Below, in pieces: positions 17,172-26,138 of a stretch of DNA of 63,448 nt. The stretch spans positions 1 to 63,448 of the forward strand of contig JAQWOH010000041.1 of NCBI GenBank assembly GCA_029245955.1, written 5' to 3'. The stretch's first letter is position 1. Every line of letters starts with the position of its first letter. This stretch comes from Fuerstiella sp. Its GTDB lineage: Bacteria > Planctomycetota > Planctomycetia > Planctomycetales > Planctomycetaceae. Below the pieces are notes generated by a model that did not search any database, was not told the DNA's origin, and saw only the letters and a list, made by a program, of their open reading frames with translations. The translations under genes and the position numbers were made by a program.

Positions 17172-18434
17172 ATGTTGCCAAAATGCCTGTTACTGATTTT
17201 TTCAGTGACCGTGGTTTCCAATCTGGCAGCTGCGTCTGACTGGACAGAGTTTCGCGGCCCGACCGGACAGGGGCATTCCGATGCGGTCAACCTGCCCACA
17301 ACTTGGAGCGAAGATGAGAACATTGCGTGGAAGGTTGAATTGCCGGGAAACGGATGGTCCTCGCCAGTGGTTGCCGGCGGTCGCATCTATGTCACTGCAG
17401 CCGTTCCTGTTGCCGATGACACCCCCCTTCAGCACTCGCTGCGAGTTCTCTGTCTGTCGGCGTCGGACGGAAAAACCGTTTGGAATATTGAGGCCTTTCA
17501 ACATGCAGCAGACGACACTATTGAAGTTCACGGCAAGAACAGCCATGCCAGTCCCACGCCGATTCTTGAAGGCGACAGATTATACGTACATTTCGGCCCG
17601 CACGGTACAGCCTGTCTTAAGACGGACGGCACGATTGTCTGGCAAAATACAGAACTGCATTATGCCCCGCAGCATGGCAATGGCGGTTCTCCCGCCATCG
17701 ACGGAGATGTGCTGGTCATCTGCTGTGACGGAAAAGATTATCGTTATGTGACGGGACTTCATAAAAAGTCCGGTGAACAGGTCTGGAAGACAGAGCGTCC
17801 GCTGGAGCCGTCGCGCGGGTTCAGCTTCTGTACCCCCACTATCATCAGCGTCGACGGACAACGACAGGCAATCTGCCCGGGAAGCGGAGGCGTCTGGTCT
17901 TATGAACCTCAGACGGGAAAACAGCTGTGGCAGGTGGCGTATGGCGAAGGATACTCCGTCGTGCCGCGGCCCGTTGCGGGGCATGGTTTGGTGTTTGTGT
18001 GCAGTGGATTCGGCGACCAGCAACTGTTCGCCATTGATCCCACCGGAAGCGGTGACGTGACAGACTCGCATGTTCGCTGGAAGATCAGGAAGGGAGTTCC
18101 AAAGTCGCCGTCGGTATTGCTGGTCGGTGAGGAACTGTACATGGTCGACGATGCGGGAATTGCCAGCTGTCTGGACGCAGTGTCCGGAGATGTGCACTGG
18201 CAGGAACGTCTCAACGGCAAGTTCTCTGCGTCGCCATCACTGGCCGACGGTCGTATCTATTTCCAGAGTGAGACCGGAACAACAACTGTGGTGACGCCAG
18301 GCAGAGAGTACCTGGAAGTTGCAAAGAACCAGGTGGGTGACGGTGAGATTCGCACGTTCGCATCATTTGCATTCCTGGACAACGCTATCCTGTTGCGCAG
18401 TGAAACGTCGCTGTATCGTATCGAGAATCAGTAG
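17172..18434 (+). CDS. Exported PQQ-like beta-propeller protein
   Basis: A 420-residue secreted beta-propeller, a paralogue in type of the propeller at 11042. It has a signal peptide (MLPKCLLLIFSVTVVSNLAA), the entry motif SDWTEFRGPTGQGHSDA and about seven PQQ-type blades. Blade motifs include ENIAWKVELPGNGWSSPVV, VLCLSASDGKTVWNI, VTGLHKKSGEQVWKT, YEPQTGKQLWQVAYG and CLDAVSGDVHWQERL. The frame opens further upstream at 17043, but that extension would hide the signal peptide, so ATG 17172 is chosen. The blades resemble BamB and PQQ dehydrogenases without obvious catalytic residues. It stands alone between a long upstream gap and the convergent cmoA gene. Its role is unknown, and periplasmic location is inferred from the signal peptide. 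Confidence 0.88.
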   Translation: MLPKCLLLIFSVTVVSNLAAASDWTEFRGPTGQGHSDAVNLPTTWSEDENIAWKVELPGNGWSSPVVAGGRIYVTAAVPVADDTPLQHSLRVLCLSASDGKTVWNIEAFQHAADDTIEVHGKNSHASPTPILEGDRLYVHFGPHGTACLKTDGTIVWQNTELHYAPQHGNGGSPAIDGDVLVICCDGKDYRYVTGLHKKSGEQVWKTERPLEPSRGFSFCTPTIISVDGQRQAICPGSGGVWSYEPQTGKQLWQVAYGEGYSVVPRPVAGHGLVFVCSGFGDQQLFAIDPTGSGDVTDSHVRWKIRKGVPKSPSVLLVGEELYMVDDAGIASCLDAVSGDVHWQERLNGKFSASPSLADGRIYFQSETGTTTVVTPGREYLEVAKNQVGDGEIRTFASFAFLDNAILLRSETSLYRIENQ

Positions 18435-18547
18435 GTCGAGCAGGGCAGGGGCGGCAACTAAGCGGGACGGGATTGGGGTGTACGATGGCCGCGCGGTTTC
18501 ATCGGAGACAGAGGACCCGCGTTGTTGCGCCGGCGGCGAAGGTCCGC

Positions 18548-19273
18548 CTATTTGATCGCCAGCACGGAGGCGAAATTGAAGCATTGAAACCACGGGCAGA
18601 CCGACCGGAATCCGGCGATTTGAAGTCGTTCCACGTGGGTCTCCAGGGTCTCCGGTATCAGACGCCGTTCGATGGCGGTGCGTTTCTGAGCGATTTCAAG
18701 GTCACTGTAGCCATGAGCGCGTTTGAAATCGTGGTGCAGAGCTGTCATGAGTTCCTGCTGTGCCGGGTCGGCAAAATCGATTTTCTCGGACAGCAATAAC
18801 GCTCCGCCTGGCAGAACACCGCGGGACACGGCCGCAATAAACGAGTCGCGTTCATCCGGTGCGATGAACTGAAGCGTCAGATTTAGAATCACCAGGGAGG
18901 CGTTCCGGACATTTGTCTGGCGGATGTCGTCTTCGTGAACGTTGATCTTAGCGAGCGTGCCACGTTGTCGCCCGACACTCTGACGCAGACGAGCGACCAT
19001 CGCGGCTGAACTGTCCACCGCGTGAATTTGACAAGTGGGTGGCGCGTTTCGCTGCACGACAAATGTTGATGCTCCCAGAGAACAGCCAAGGTCGTAGACA
19101 TTTGTGTCCGGCAGGACATACGTAGCGGCACACTGCCCGATCAACGACAGCATCGACGCATAGCCTGGCACCGATCGGCGAATCATGTCCGGGAAAACAT
19201 CGGCAACATCGTCGTCAAATTCGAAATCACCGACGCGGTTCAGCGGCACAGAATAAAGACGGTCTTCAGGCAC
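18548..19273 (-). CDS. cmoA: Carboxy-S-adenosyl-L-methionine synthase
   Basis: A 241-residue SAM-dependent enzyme that makes carboxy-SAM from SAM and prephenate, for the wobble uridine modification cmo5U34 in tRNA. It tracks the gamma-proteobacterial CmoA closely. After LYSVPLNRVGDFEFDDDVAD come VFPDMIRRSVPGYASMLSLI, the SAM-binding VYDLGCSLGASTFVVQRN, IHAVDSSAAMVARLRQ, LVILNLTLQFIAPDERDSF, LLLSEKIDFADP, LHHDFKRAHGYSDLEIAQKR and FQCFNFASVLAIK. The only in-frame start codons near the family N-terminus are TTG 19309 and GTG 19273; GTG gives the usual length and alignment. The partner cmoB is not in the window. It is convergent with the propeller gene and shares no operon. Confidence 0.92.
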   Translation of the reverse strand: MPEDRLYSVPLNRVGDFEFDDDVADVFPDMIRRSVPGYASMLSLIGQCAATYVLPDTNVYDLGCSLGASTFVVQRNAPPTCQIHAVDSSAAMVARLRQSVGRQRGTLAKINVHEDDIRQTNVRNASLVILNLTLQFIAPDERDSFIAAVSRGVLPGGALLLSEKIDFADPAQQELMTALHHDFKRAHGYSDLEIAQKRTAIERRLIPETLETHVERLQIAGFRSVCPWFQCFNFASVLAIK

Positions 19274-19309
19274 GGGCCATTGGCAACATAACAGGCGTTG
19301 GAACCGCAA

Positions 19310-19699
19310 AGGTCAAAAACGTGGCGGAGCAACCCAGCATAACGTCTGAGAGTGCCTTCCGTTCAGGGATTCAGCCCGGCGGCACGAAAGAATTCCGGGT
19401 TTTCGTGCGGGACAACAGCGTCCGCCACACGAAAACGATAGATGCGGGCGGCATCTGACGCATGGTTTCGGCGTTAACCCCCCGACATGTGCCTGCGAAG
19501 ACATCACTTCGAAAGGCGGCTGATTGATTCAACAGCGAGTGTCGTCTGCATTGAGTCTGAAAAACGCCGGGAACCGGCTGCGTCCGCGAGCGGTGTCATG
19601 GGATGGGCGGATTCGGTCACATTCCCTCGCTCACATTTCAGGTTTTTATGTGTGATGCCGAAAGGGGGAGACTGATCCTACGACAAGCGGAGCCACTTT
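19310..19699. other. Intergenic region upstream of cmoA, no gene seen
   Basis: This 390-bp stretch separates the end of the HTTM gene from cmoA, both on the minus strand. It holds only short frames without family resemblance. It presumably carries the cmoA promoter and the HTTM terminator, but I see no clear hairpin with a T-run. Confidence 0.35.
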
Positions 19700-21205
19700 C
19701 TAGTTGGTCGAGACGTCAAATATTTGCGGCGTCGAGTTGCCGGACAGTGAAAAATGACGCCGGTAAATTTCCTGATTCGCGCTTTTCAGGACCATGCTGT
19801 ATCGACCTGCGACAAGTTTGCTGTCGACCGTGTAGAAGAAATTGGCCCGGAGACTTTCTCGAGGAACAAACTGACCAAATTGTTCAATGGTTCGTTCCTC
19901 ATCATCCTGCAGCAGGCATTCGACCCACATGTCTTCATGCGGCGGGTTGAGATTGCACTGAGCGATCATCGTATCGCCCACAGAATAGTCCGTTCGCCGA
20001 TTTGACAGCTGGTATCCGATCGTTGACGTGCCGATTTCAAAGTTGAAGAACTTGTCGTGTTCACGGACCGGCGTTTTGTCTCGCAGCATTGTGAGGGCGA
20101 TATCCCGGTCTATCGGCATTAATTTCAGCAGACCTGCTTCGCTGCGGCTTTGGTAGATGTCCATCTGAAGTTCTGCTTCCGTCGCTCCAATTGCCGCAGC
20201 GGCGAGGAGACATATCCAGACGACGCCCGCCGGGACGGTCTGCGGGAAGATGTCTGCAACGCGAGACACAGCGAGTGCGGGCAGACGTATTGCCGCCCTG
20301 ATGGGGCGCAACACTGAAATTCGCCGCAGCCGGAGAATGTCCTGTTCGCTGACGAAGGCCAGATAGCCACTTAAACAGATGGCGGGAAATACATACAGCC
20401 CCAGTGTCAGCCATGTCATAAAGTGAAACATGGCTCCGGCTCCCAGCATCACAATGCGTCCCCGGGGTCGCCACACAAGAAATGCGAATAAAACTTCCCA
20501 GATGACGGACAGATAGGCACTGATAAGCAGCAGTGGTGACGACATTGCGACGATTTCACCGACAGGATTCTCGTAATTCCAGTCGCTCAACATCCAGTAT
20601 CTCATCTGTTCACCGCTGAAGAACTCAGCCGTCTGAATCTTTGTAATGGACGCGCCGAAATAGATGAACGCAAACAACAACTGGACCAGCCGAGCCGGCC
20701 AGACGGGGAAGCGGGGAGGCAGAACATTGACGTCGCCGGAACGCTTCTTGAGAAAGGCATCGACAGACCAGACGGATCCTGCGTGCGAGAGACTGAGCAG
20801 CAGAAGCATGTGCGAGGCGATGACGGAGTACTTCGTCAACGTGCCCACTCCGTCCAACGCGTTAAAATACAAATACAGCACAGTTGTCACCCATAGCGAC
20901 GTTCGCGTGCGGAAGCCAACGATGGAAGTTAACATGCATAACAGCATGATGCCGTACAGGGGGACCGCAACAGCTGGGGTCAGCACGGGCAGCACTGAAC
21001 CCTGACGAAACATTTCGAACAGCTGCACAGGGGAGCCATCGGTGGTGAACAGTTCCCGGACAAATGGAAACCGCATTGTCATGGGTACGCCGGCAGCCAG
21101 CGGCAGAACGATCCTCAACAACGCCATCCCGTAGGGCGTTTCCCGTGCAAAGAAGAAACGCCCCAGGGCAGTACGCGGAGAATTTTCGGCAGGTGGTGGA
21201 TTCAT
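19700..21205 (-). CDS. HTTM (vitamin K-dependent gamma-carboxylase-like) membrane protein
   Basis: A 501-residue integral membrane protein with an HTTM domain, the bacterial relative of vitamin K-dependent gamma-carboxylase. Transmembrane segments include YGMALLRIVLPLAAGVPMTM, LTPAVAVPLYGIMLLCMLTSIVGF, WPARLVQLLFAFIYFGASITKIQ and GAGAMFHFMTWLTLGLYVFPAICLSGYLA. Family landmarks are YSVIASHMLLLLSLSHAGSVWSVD and the ASITKIQTAEFFSGEQMRYWML region. After the last helix (about 330) a 150-residue soluble domain (FFNFEIGTSTIGYQLSNRRT and RYSMVLKSANQEIYRRHF) is added. Gamma-glutamyl carboxylation has been shown only for some relatives; the bacterial substrate is unknown. An ATG at 21205 follows GAGAG. 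The small gene 87 bp downstream in genome coordinates, upstream in transcription, is its likely partner. Confidence 0.87.
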   Translation of the reverse strand: MNPPPAENSPRTALGRFFFARETPYGMALLRIVLPLAAGVPMTMRFPFVRELFTTDGSPVQLFEMFRQGSVLPVLTPAVAVPLYGIMLLCMLTSIVGFRTRTSLWVTTVLYLYFNALDGVGTLTKYSVIASHMLLLLSLSHAGSVWSVDAFLKKRSGDVNVLPPRFPVWPARLVQLLFAFIYFGASITKIQTAEFFSGEQMRYWMLSDWNYENPVGEIVAMSSPLLLISAYLSVIWEVLFAFLVWRPRGRIVMLGAGAMFHFMTWLTLGLYVFPAICLSGYLAFVSEQDILRLRRISVLRPIRAAIRLPALAVSRVADIFPQTVPAGVVWICLLAAAAIGATEAELQMDIYQSRSEAGLLKLMPIDRDIALTMLRDKTPVREHDKFFNFEIGTSTIGYQLSNRRTDYSVGDTMIAQCNLNPPHEDMWVECLLQDDEERTIEQFGQFVPRESLRANFFYTVDSKLVAGRYSMVLKSANQEIYRRHFSLSGNSTPQIFDVSTN

Positions 21206-21292
21206 CCGTGAATCTCTCGGTGTGTGAACGATACGAATTTCCGTGAAAGTAACTATCTCTGCCCCAATGACGCACGGGCACTGCGAGCCTGT

Positions 21293-21949
21293 CTAATTCG
21301 TCGAAAGACCAGCGCTCATGGAAGTGTTCAGAGTGCTGCCCGCTCGTGCCTGGCTGGGATTATACAGCGTGCTGAACAGGCTGGTCGCATTTGCAGACTG
21401 ACGTCGCAGACGAGGGTTGTCGTAAACCGCCTGCAATTTCTGTTTCGCGTGCCAGTCCGGATAAATACTCATCGGAGTACCGTCGTCACGAAAGACAGCG
21501 CGAAGATGGTAGTACGACAGCTTGTCGTTGGGACGTCCGAAGTGCTCGTCGTACAGACCCGGTGGCAGGTTATACTGTTTGGGCCAGACTTCTTCGATGG
21601 TGTAGACTCTATCGATCGGTTCATGTGCCGTGTGCCGCAGCACGTTCTGAATGTGACGGGGCAGCAGATCATTGGTGTTGTCGTGGTGAATTCGTGCCAG
21701 GTGACCGAACGGATGGAACTCGCCCCAGGGCGCGCGAACGTCGTAGTACTGTCCGCTGGCGCCTTCAGCAATCAGGTGCGTGCGGGCATCCCAGGCGGTC
21801 CAGCCGCAGAACATGTCCCACACGACATAAAAACTGAGAGTGTTACCACAAAGGCCGACTTTCAGGGCGTGGGCCACTGTGCCAAAAGACAACGCGGACA
21901 GGTAAGCTCCGATGAAAGCAATCACCAAAACAGATTTTAAGCGTGTCAT
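21293..21949 (-). CDS. Conserved hypothetical protein, partner of the HTTM gene
   Basis: A protein of about 218 residues that I cannot assign to a characterised family. It has one N-terminal transmembrane or uncleaved signal segment (LKSVLVIAFIGAYLSALSFG). The soluble domain has distinctive Trp/Tyr/His-rich stretches: SFYVVWDMFCGWTAWDARTH, GQYYDVRAPWGEFHPFGHLA, IHHDNTNDLLPRHIQNVLRH and YPDWHAKQKLQAVYDNPRLR. The start MTRLKSV at 21949 is preferred to the longer MATSRNHG version at 21982. It is transcribed just ahead of the HTTM membrane protein with an 87-bp gap. That position, and the membrane-anchored, probably periplasmic domain, suggest a functional pair. This link is inferred from position. 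Confidence 0.75.
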   Translation of the reverse strand: MTRLKSVLVIAFIGAYLSALSFGTVAHALKVGLCGNTLSFYVVWDMFCGWTAWDARTHLIAEGASGQYYDVRAPWGEFHPFGHLARIHHDNTNDLLPRHIQNVLRHTAHEPIDRVYTIEEVWPKQYNLPPGLYDEHFGRPNDKLSYYHLRAVFRDDGTPMSIYPDWHAKQKLQAVYDNPRLRRQSANATSLFSTLYNPSQARAGSTLNTSMSAGLSTN

Positions 21950-22084
21950 CGCGGACCTTCCATGGTTGCGACTCGTTGCCATTTCCGTCCTGCAGACCGA
22001 AACGGGCGGATGAAAAAACGTCCTGCGGCAGAATTTGCCTCATTGTTCGGATTTAGTCAACACCGGTTCTGTTCCGTTCTGGTT

Positions 22085-23660
22085 ACCGGGATTTCTTCAG
22101 AGCCACATGCCACCTCGGTCTCCTGCGGAGGCAACCGTTTTTCCGCCCGAAGATACGGTTACGCTGAAGTGTCGACTGGGATACGGGGCGGTTGACAGCA
22201 CCCTCACGATTTTTTGAGTGGCAACGTCCCAGTTGTAAATCTCTCCATCGTGGCCACCGGAGGCCGACAGACGAACGTCCGGAAAGACGGTGACGGCGCT
22301 GTTCAGGCCGGAACGGGCCTTCAGGTGAGCCGCCCGTTCGCCGGTGTCCATCCAGTAAAAACGCAGGTAGTGGTCCGGAGTTCCGACGATCAGGCGTTTG
22401 CCATGCGGACAGAAAGTCAGTGCCGGGAAGTGTCTTCTGTCGACGGAAAGCCGGAGGCAATATCGCCGCTGTCCACAGACAACTGCTGAATAGTTCGAGC
22501 ATCCCACGCGACCGTCCGAGCCGCCCCGTCAACAGAGAAGCAAACGTCTTTCACGGCTGCTTTCTGTCGAGAACCCGCAAACCGGAGACACGTCAGGTGA
22601 TGTGCGTCAAAGAGCAACACGTTTCCGGCTCGACCGTCCACGGCAAGCATTTGTCCGTCACGGGAACAGGCCGCGGATGAGTAGCCCCAAACGGCCGACG
22701 TGTTTCAGCAATGACGGTCGACGATTCAGGATCCGCCCGCCACACGATGCTCGCGCATCATGCGGCTGACCGCTATAGCGTCCGTGATCGGATTGACGGC
22801 GAACGCAATCGCCGGTTTGCCAACGGCTGGGGCGACTTCCCTGGCCCTGCCATCGGCCGTATTCCAATCGCGTATGCCCCCGTCTTCGCACGCCATGATC
22901 AACGACTGACTGTCACGAGCGAACTTAACATCTCTGACAACGCCACCGTCCCGGTAAATGTCACGCTGAAATGCCGCGTCCGTTGTCAGCACCTTTGCTG
23001 TTTGGTCGCCGCTTCCGACAACACAGAAAGATCCGTCGTTCGCGCACGCGACATGTCCAAGAGAATTCGTATGCGTCCACATCCGCCGCTGCTCTCTGCC
23101 TTCCGAAGACATGATATGCATCTGCCCGCCCAGGGCTGTCCGATACCATGCTTCGCGGCCGGGCAGCCTGTCAACGGTTCCAGTATGTTCTCCGGGACGT
23201 GTCCTGTTGTCTTATCAGCTTCCCATCGACCCCTGAGAATTGCAGAAAAGTACCAGGCTGGCCCACGGCACAAACGGATCGGCCGGACTCAATAAAGTCT
23301 ATGGAAATCAGCGCCCTTGAATCGGCCGTTTCAAGGGCAATGCGTGTGAGTTGACGTCTCGGATCTGAATGCGCCGCAGTAAGGACTTTCCGCCCTCTGC
23401 GGCTTGTGCTCTCAATTTGGCCAGAAACTGGCTGTCAGGTGAGATCTAAAGATCGCAGACCGGCTGGTCTGCGACCGAAAATGCATCTGTGACCAGCTCT
23501 GCCGGTCCGACCGCTCTTAACCTGACGATTCCATCTTTGCTGCTGGAAGCGATGTATTGTCAATTCGGAGAGACCAGGGCTGAGCTCACAGCAGTATCAT
23601 GGTCGAGATCAAAAGTAATGCGACCGTTCCCGCAATTGATTCCCGATTCGTTTCCTCTGG
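22085..23660 (-). pseudogene. WD40-repeat protein, multiply frameshifted
   Basis: Degenerate WD40 blades can be read along the minus strand but in several frames. From about 23640: ITFDLDHDTAVSSALVSPN, a TGA stop, QYIASSSKDGIVRLRAVG, then a TAG after QPVCDL. At about 23335-23205, in another frame: ADSRALISIDFIESGRSVCA. At 23210-22726: EHTGTVDRL and CANDGSFCVVGSGDQTAKVL. At 22690-22417: CSRDGQMLAVDGRAGNVLLF. At 22507-22097: ALTFCPHGKRLIVGTPDHYL and GGHDGEIYNWDVATQKIVRV. No single frame covers more than about 130 residues. At least two in-frame stops and about four frame changes are needed to join the blades, so the gene is dead unless the assembly is faulty here. Confidence 0.8.
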
Positions 23661-23714
23661 CCTGCGAGCCTGTATCCCCCGCCGCCGTAAAGGCCGCACT
23701 TCACAAGGGCAAGC

Positions 23715-24374
23715 ATGACAACCACCTACGACCAGCTGGCGGCGCAGGTTTCGGCAGCATTTGAGAGTCTTGATGGCGATCAGCAACACTGGATTGGCCT
23801 GGCGGGATCTCCCGGCAGCGGAAAGAGTACGCTTGCCGCTGCGATCCGGCGACGAATGCCCTACTGGATCACCGTCGTTTCCATGGATGGGTATCATTAT
23901 TACCGAAGACAACTTCACGCCATGAAGGATCCAGAGGAGGCCTTCGCCCGGCGCGGTGCGCCGTTTACGTTCGACGCAGAACGATTAGTACACGAGCTTC
24001 GCGTGGCGCGGCAGAAGGGAACCGGGTCATTTCCCAGTTTCGATCACAGCGTCGGTGACCCTGTGGCACACGATATCGAACTCAGGCCTGGACGGCAGAT
24101 TGTTATCGTCGAGGGGAACTACCTGTTGCTTGATGATGCGCCGTGGGCATCATTGAAGACGGACGTCTTTGACGAGACATGGTTTCTGGACGTAAATGTA
24201 GCCGAGTGCCGACGAAGGGTCGAGGAGCGGCACGTCCAGGCAGGGCTTAGCAGACACGAAGCCCAACTCCGTGTCGTGACAAACGACGGTCCCAATGCTG
24301 AGCTGGTCAGAGACGCATCTTTGAGGAACGCCGGCAGGATTGTCAGATTGGTTTCACGGTTTGACCAGGCATAA
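23715..24374 (+). CDS. Uridine-kinase/PRK-like P-loop nucleoside or sugar kinase
   Basis: A 219-residue P-loop kinase of the phosphoribulokinase/uridine kinase class, close in type to the YggC/YFH7-like and pantothenate-kinase-like proteins. The Walker A loop is GLAGSPGSGKSTLAAAI at residues 28-44, and the second strand VVSMDGYHYYRRQLHAM has the family's Asp and Tyr. PSFDHSVGDPVAHDIEL matches the substrate-handling D(H)xxxDP region. IVIVEGNYLLLDDAPWASLK is the Walker B-like stretch, and ECRRRVEERHVQAGLSRHEA the LID. All key residues look intact. It starts about 55 bp beyond the visible end of the divergently oriented WD40 pseudogene. The substrate (nucleoside, fructose or another sugar) cannot be told from the sequence. 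Confidence 0.85.
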   Translation: MTTTYDQLAAQVSAAFESLDGDQQHWIGLAGSPGSGKSTLAAAIRRRMPYWITVVSMDGYHYYRRQLHAMKDPEEAFARRGAPFTFDAERLVHELRVARQKGTGSFPSFDHSVGDPVAHDIELRPGRQIVIVEGNYLLLDDAPWASLKTDVFDETWFLDVNVAECRRRVEERHVQAGLSRHEAQLRVVTNDGPNAELVRDASLRNAGRIVRLVSRFDQA

Positions 24375-25176
24375 GAAATCCGTCACCGTGCTGTTCGCCG
24401 TACGATGTCAGGATCGCATCTGGCCGCAGTGTCACTGGATCTGCTGATGGTCACTTTGGGACAAAGTCTAAGTGCTCAGGTGTTCTGAACTGCAGCGTTG
24501 CCGGACATGAGCACGGCCATTTGCTGATTGACCACTCGGATGCAGTCAGCGACCGTGAACGTGGTCTTCGGGTACTGAAAGAACTAAACTGAGGTGTGTT
24601 GGTGGCGGAACTGGAAAGCCGGGGAATCATTCAGGGACCGTTGGCGCTGGATACCCGTGACAGGGAACGATACGGTCCTTCGGCCTGAACGATCGCTGGC
24701 TCGTCTACACTGTGCTGTTTAATAAATCTGTTTCGATAACTGATCTGCCGAACTGTTGCGAATGTGCGTCCGAATTCACATACTCAGACGGTGTGCGGTT
24801 TGTGCGCTCGTGCTGTACCCGCGAATGGTTGCCTTCGGAAGGTAATACGTATGATGCCACAGTGAGTCGGATGCCACAGTGGTTCGGATGCCACAGTGGT
24901 TCGGGATGCCAACGGGGATGTTCTGCAGCCTGGTGAATTTCGTGATCGAGCATCTGAAGGTCAGGGGCTCGTCGACGGTCGTCAATGGGGGCGAATGTCA
25001 GAAAACATCGACTTGTTGATGGCGACCGTGACATCGACTGCAGAATTAACGGCATTGGCGGTAGGCAATCGAAGTTCAGGCTCGTAAAGAAAGCGTGACG
25101 TTGGGGACTGTGGCAGAACTGGCGACGTCAACAGATCGTAAACCATTCCGAAGTTCCTTATCACTATGGATTCTTA
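24375..25176. other. 802-bp non-coding stretch with gene debris
   Basis: No intact gene is visible between the kinase and the sulfotransferase. Short frames such as EHGHLLIDHSDAVSDRERGL followed by RVLKELN and a stop (about 24510-24596) look like remnants, but I cannot name their source. A 17-bp tandem repeat lies at 24853-24903. Together with the WD40 pseudogene this makes 22-25 kb the most eroded part of the window. Confidence 0.45.
24853..24903. repeat. 17-bp tandem repeat, three copies
   Basis: GATGCCACAGTGGTTCG is repeated three times head to tail (24853, 24870, 24887). The first copy differs at two bases (GAGTCG ending), and a degenerate fourth start GGATGCCAACGG follows. The units abut with no spacer and 17 is not a multiple of three, so this is neither a CRISPR nor a coding repeat. 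Confidence 0.85.
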
Positions 25177-26094
25177 ATGACAGACAACATCAAATGGCCG
25201 GTCAAGATCCGCGAGCTTCACAACCACCACTTTGATTCCACAATCTGGAACGATCTGCTGTTCCGCGATGACGATATTGTTATCTCCACATATGCCAAAG
25301 CGGGGACAACGTGGATGCAGCAAATCATTGCTCAGTTGCTGTTTGATGGCGACGGAGAACTGCAGGTCGCCGAAATGTCTCCCTGGATGGATCTGCGCCT
25401 TCCGCCAAAGGAAGTGAAGCTTCCTCTGGTCGAGTCGCAGACTCACCGACGTTTCCTGAAGACTCATCTTCCGGTGGACGCGTTGGAATTCTCAGCGAAG
25501 GCAAAATACATCTATATCGGACGTGACGGACGTGATGTGGTCTGGAGCCTGTACAACCATCACGTGAATGCCAATCAGATGTGGTACGACGCTCTAAATA
25601 ATACTCCCGGACGTGTTGGCCCGCCGATTGAACCCCCGCCCGATGACATCGGGCAATACTGGCGTGACTGGCTGACCGGCGACGGATTTCCTTTCTGGTC
25701 GTTCTGGGACAATGTCAGCAGTTGGTGGGACATCCGCAACCTGCCTAACGTTTTGATGGTGCATTTTTCTGACCTGAAGCGTGATATGCCCGGACAGATT
25801 CGGAGTATTGCAGACTTCCTGGACATTCCGATAAACGAAACACAGTGGGATTCCATTCTGGAACACTGTTCGTTTGACTGGATGAAGCAGAATGCGTCCG
25901 GAAGCGTACCGCTGGGGGGAGCATTTTGGGACGGAGGTGCTCAGGTCTTCATCAACAAGGGCGTCAATGGTCGATGGGCGGATGTCTTGACGTCTGCGGA
26001 GTCACATGAGTATGAAAAGCAGGCTGAGATGCGATTGGGGAGTGAGTGTGCCCGCTGGCTTGCGTCAGGCATGCCGCGGAATGCGGACGAATGA
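25177..26094 (+). CDS. Sulfotransferase (Sulfotransfer_1 family)
   Basis: A 305-residue PAPS-dependent sulfotransferase moving sulfate to a hydroxyl or amine acceptor. The 5'-phosphosulfate loop TYAKAGTTWMQQI is at residues 38-50, and FLKTHLPVDALE carries the catalytic-region His. The 3'-phosphate-binding strand YIYIGRDGRDVVWSLYNH is at 111-128, and FINKGVNGRWADVLTSAE at 258-275 is the conserved RKGxxGDWK-type PAPS motif, here with Arg in place of Asp before the Trp. It is complete at the usual length, cytosolic-type, with no signal peptide. The ATG at 25177 follows a long non-coding stretch and stands alone. Its stop is convergent with the SASA-ceramidase gene 44 bp on. Acceptor unknown; sulfated surface sugars are plausible in a sulfatase-rich planctomycete. 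Confidence 0.93.
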   Translation: MTDNIKWPVKIRELHNHHFDSTIWNDLLFRDDDIVISTYAKAGTTWMQQIIAQLLFDGDGELQVAEMSPWMDLRLPPKEVKLPLVESQTHRRFLKTHLPVDALEFSAKAKYIYIGRDGRDVVWSLYNHHVNANQMWYDALNNTPGRVGPPIEPPPDDIGQYWRDWLTGDGFPFWSFWDNVSSWWDIRNLPNVLMVHFSDLKRDMPGQIRSIADFLDIPINETQWDSILEHCSFDWMKQNASGSVPLGGAFWDGGAQVFINKGVNGRWADVLTSAESHEYEKQAEMRLGSECARWLASGMPRNADE

Positions 26095-26138
26095 ACAGCT
26101 GCTGAGGAAGAGACAGGTGATGGTTCAGTTCAGTCGAC

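Noticed and set aside
23453..23474. Perfect 9-bp hairpin TCGCAGACC-GGCT-GGTCTGCGA as a terminator
   Set aside because: It lies inside readable WD40 remnants and has no T-run, so it is probably a chance palindrome in former coding sequence.
24853..24903. Possible CRISPR array
   Set aside because: The 17-bp units abut with no spacers and no cas genes are present.
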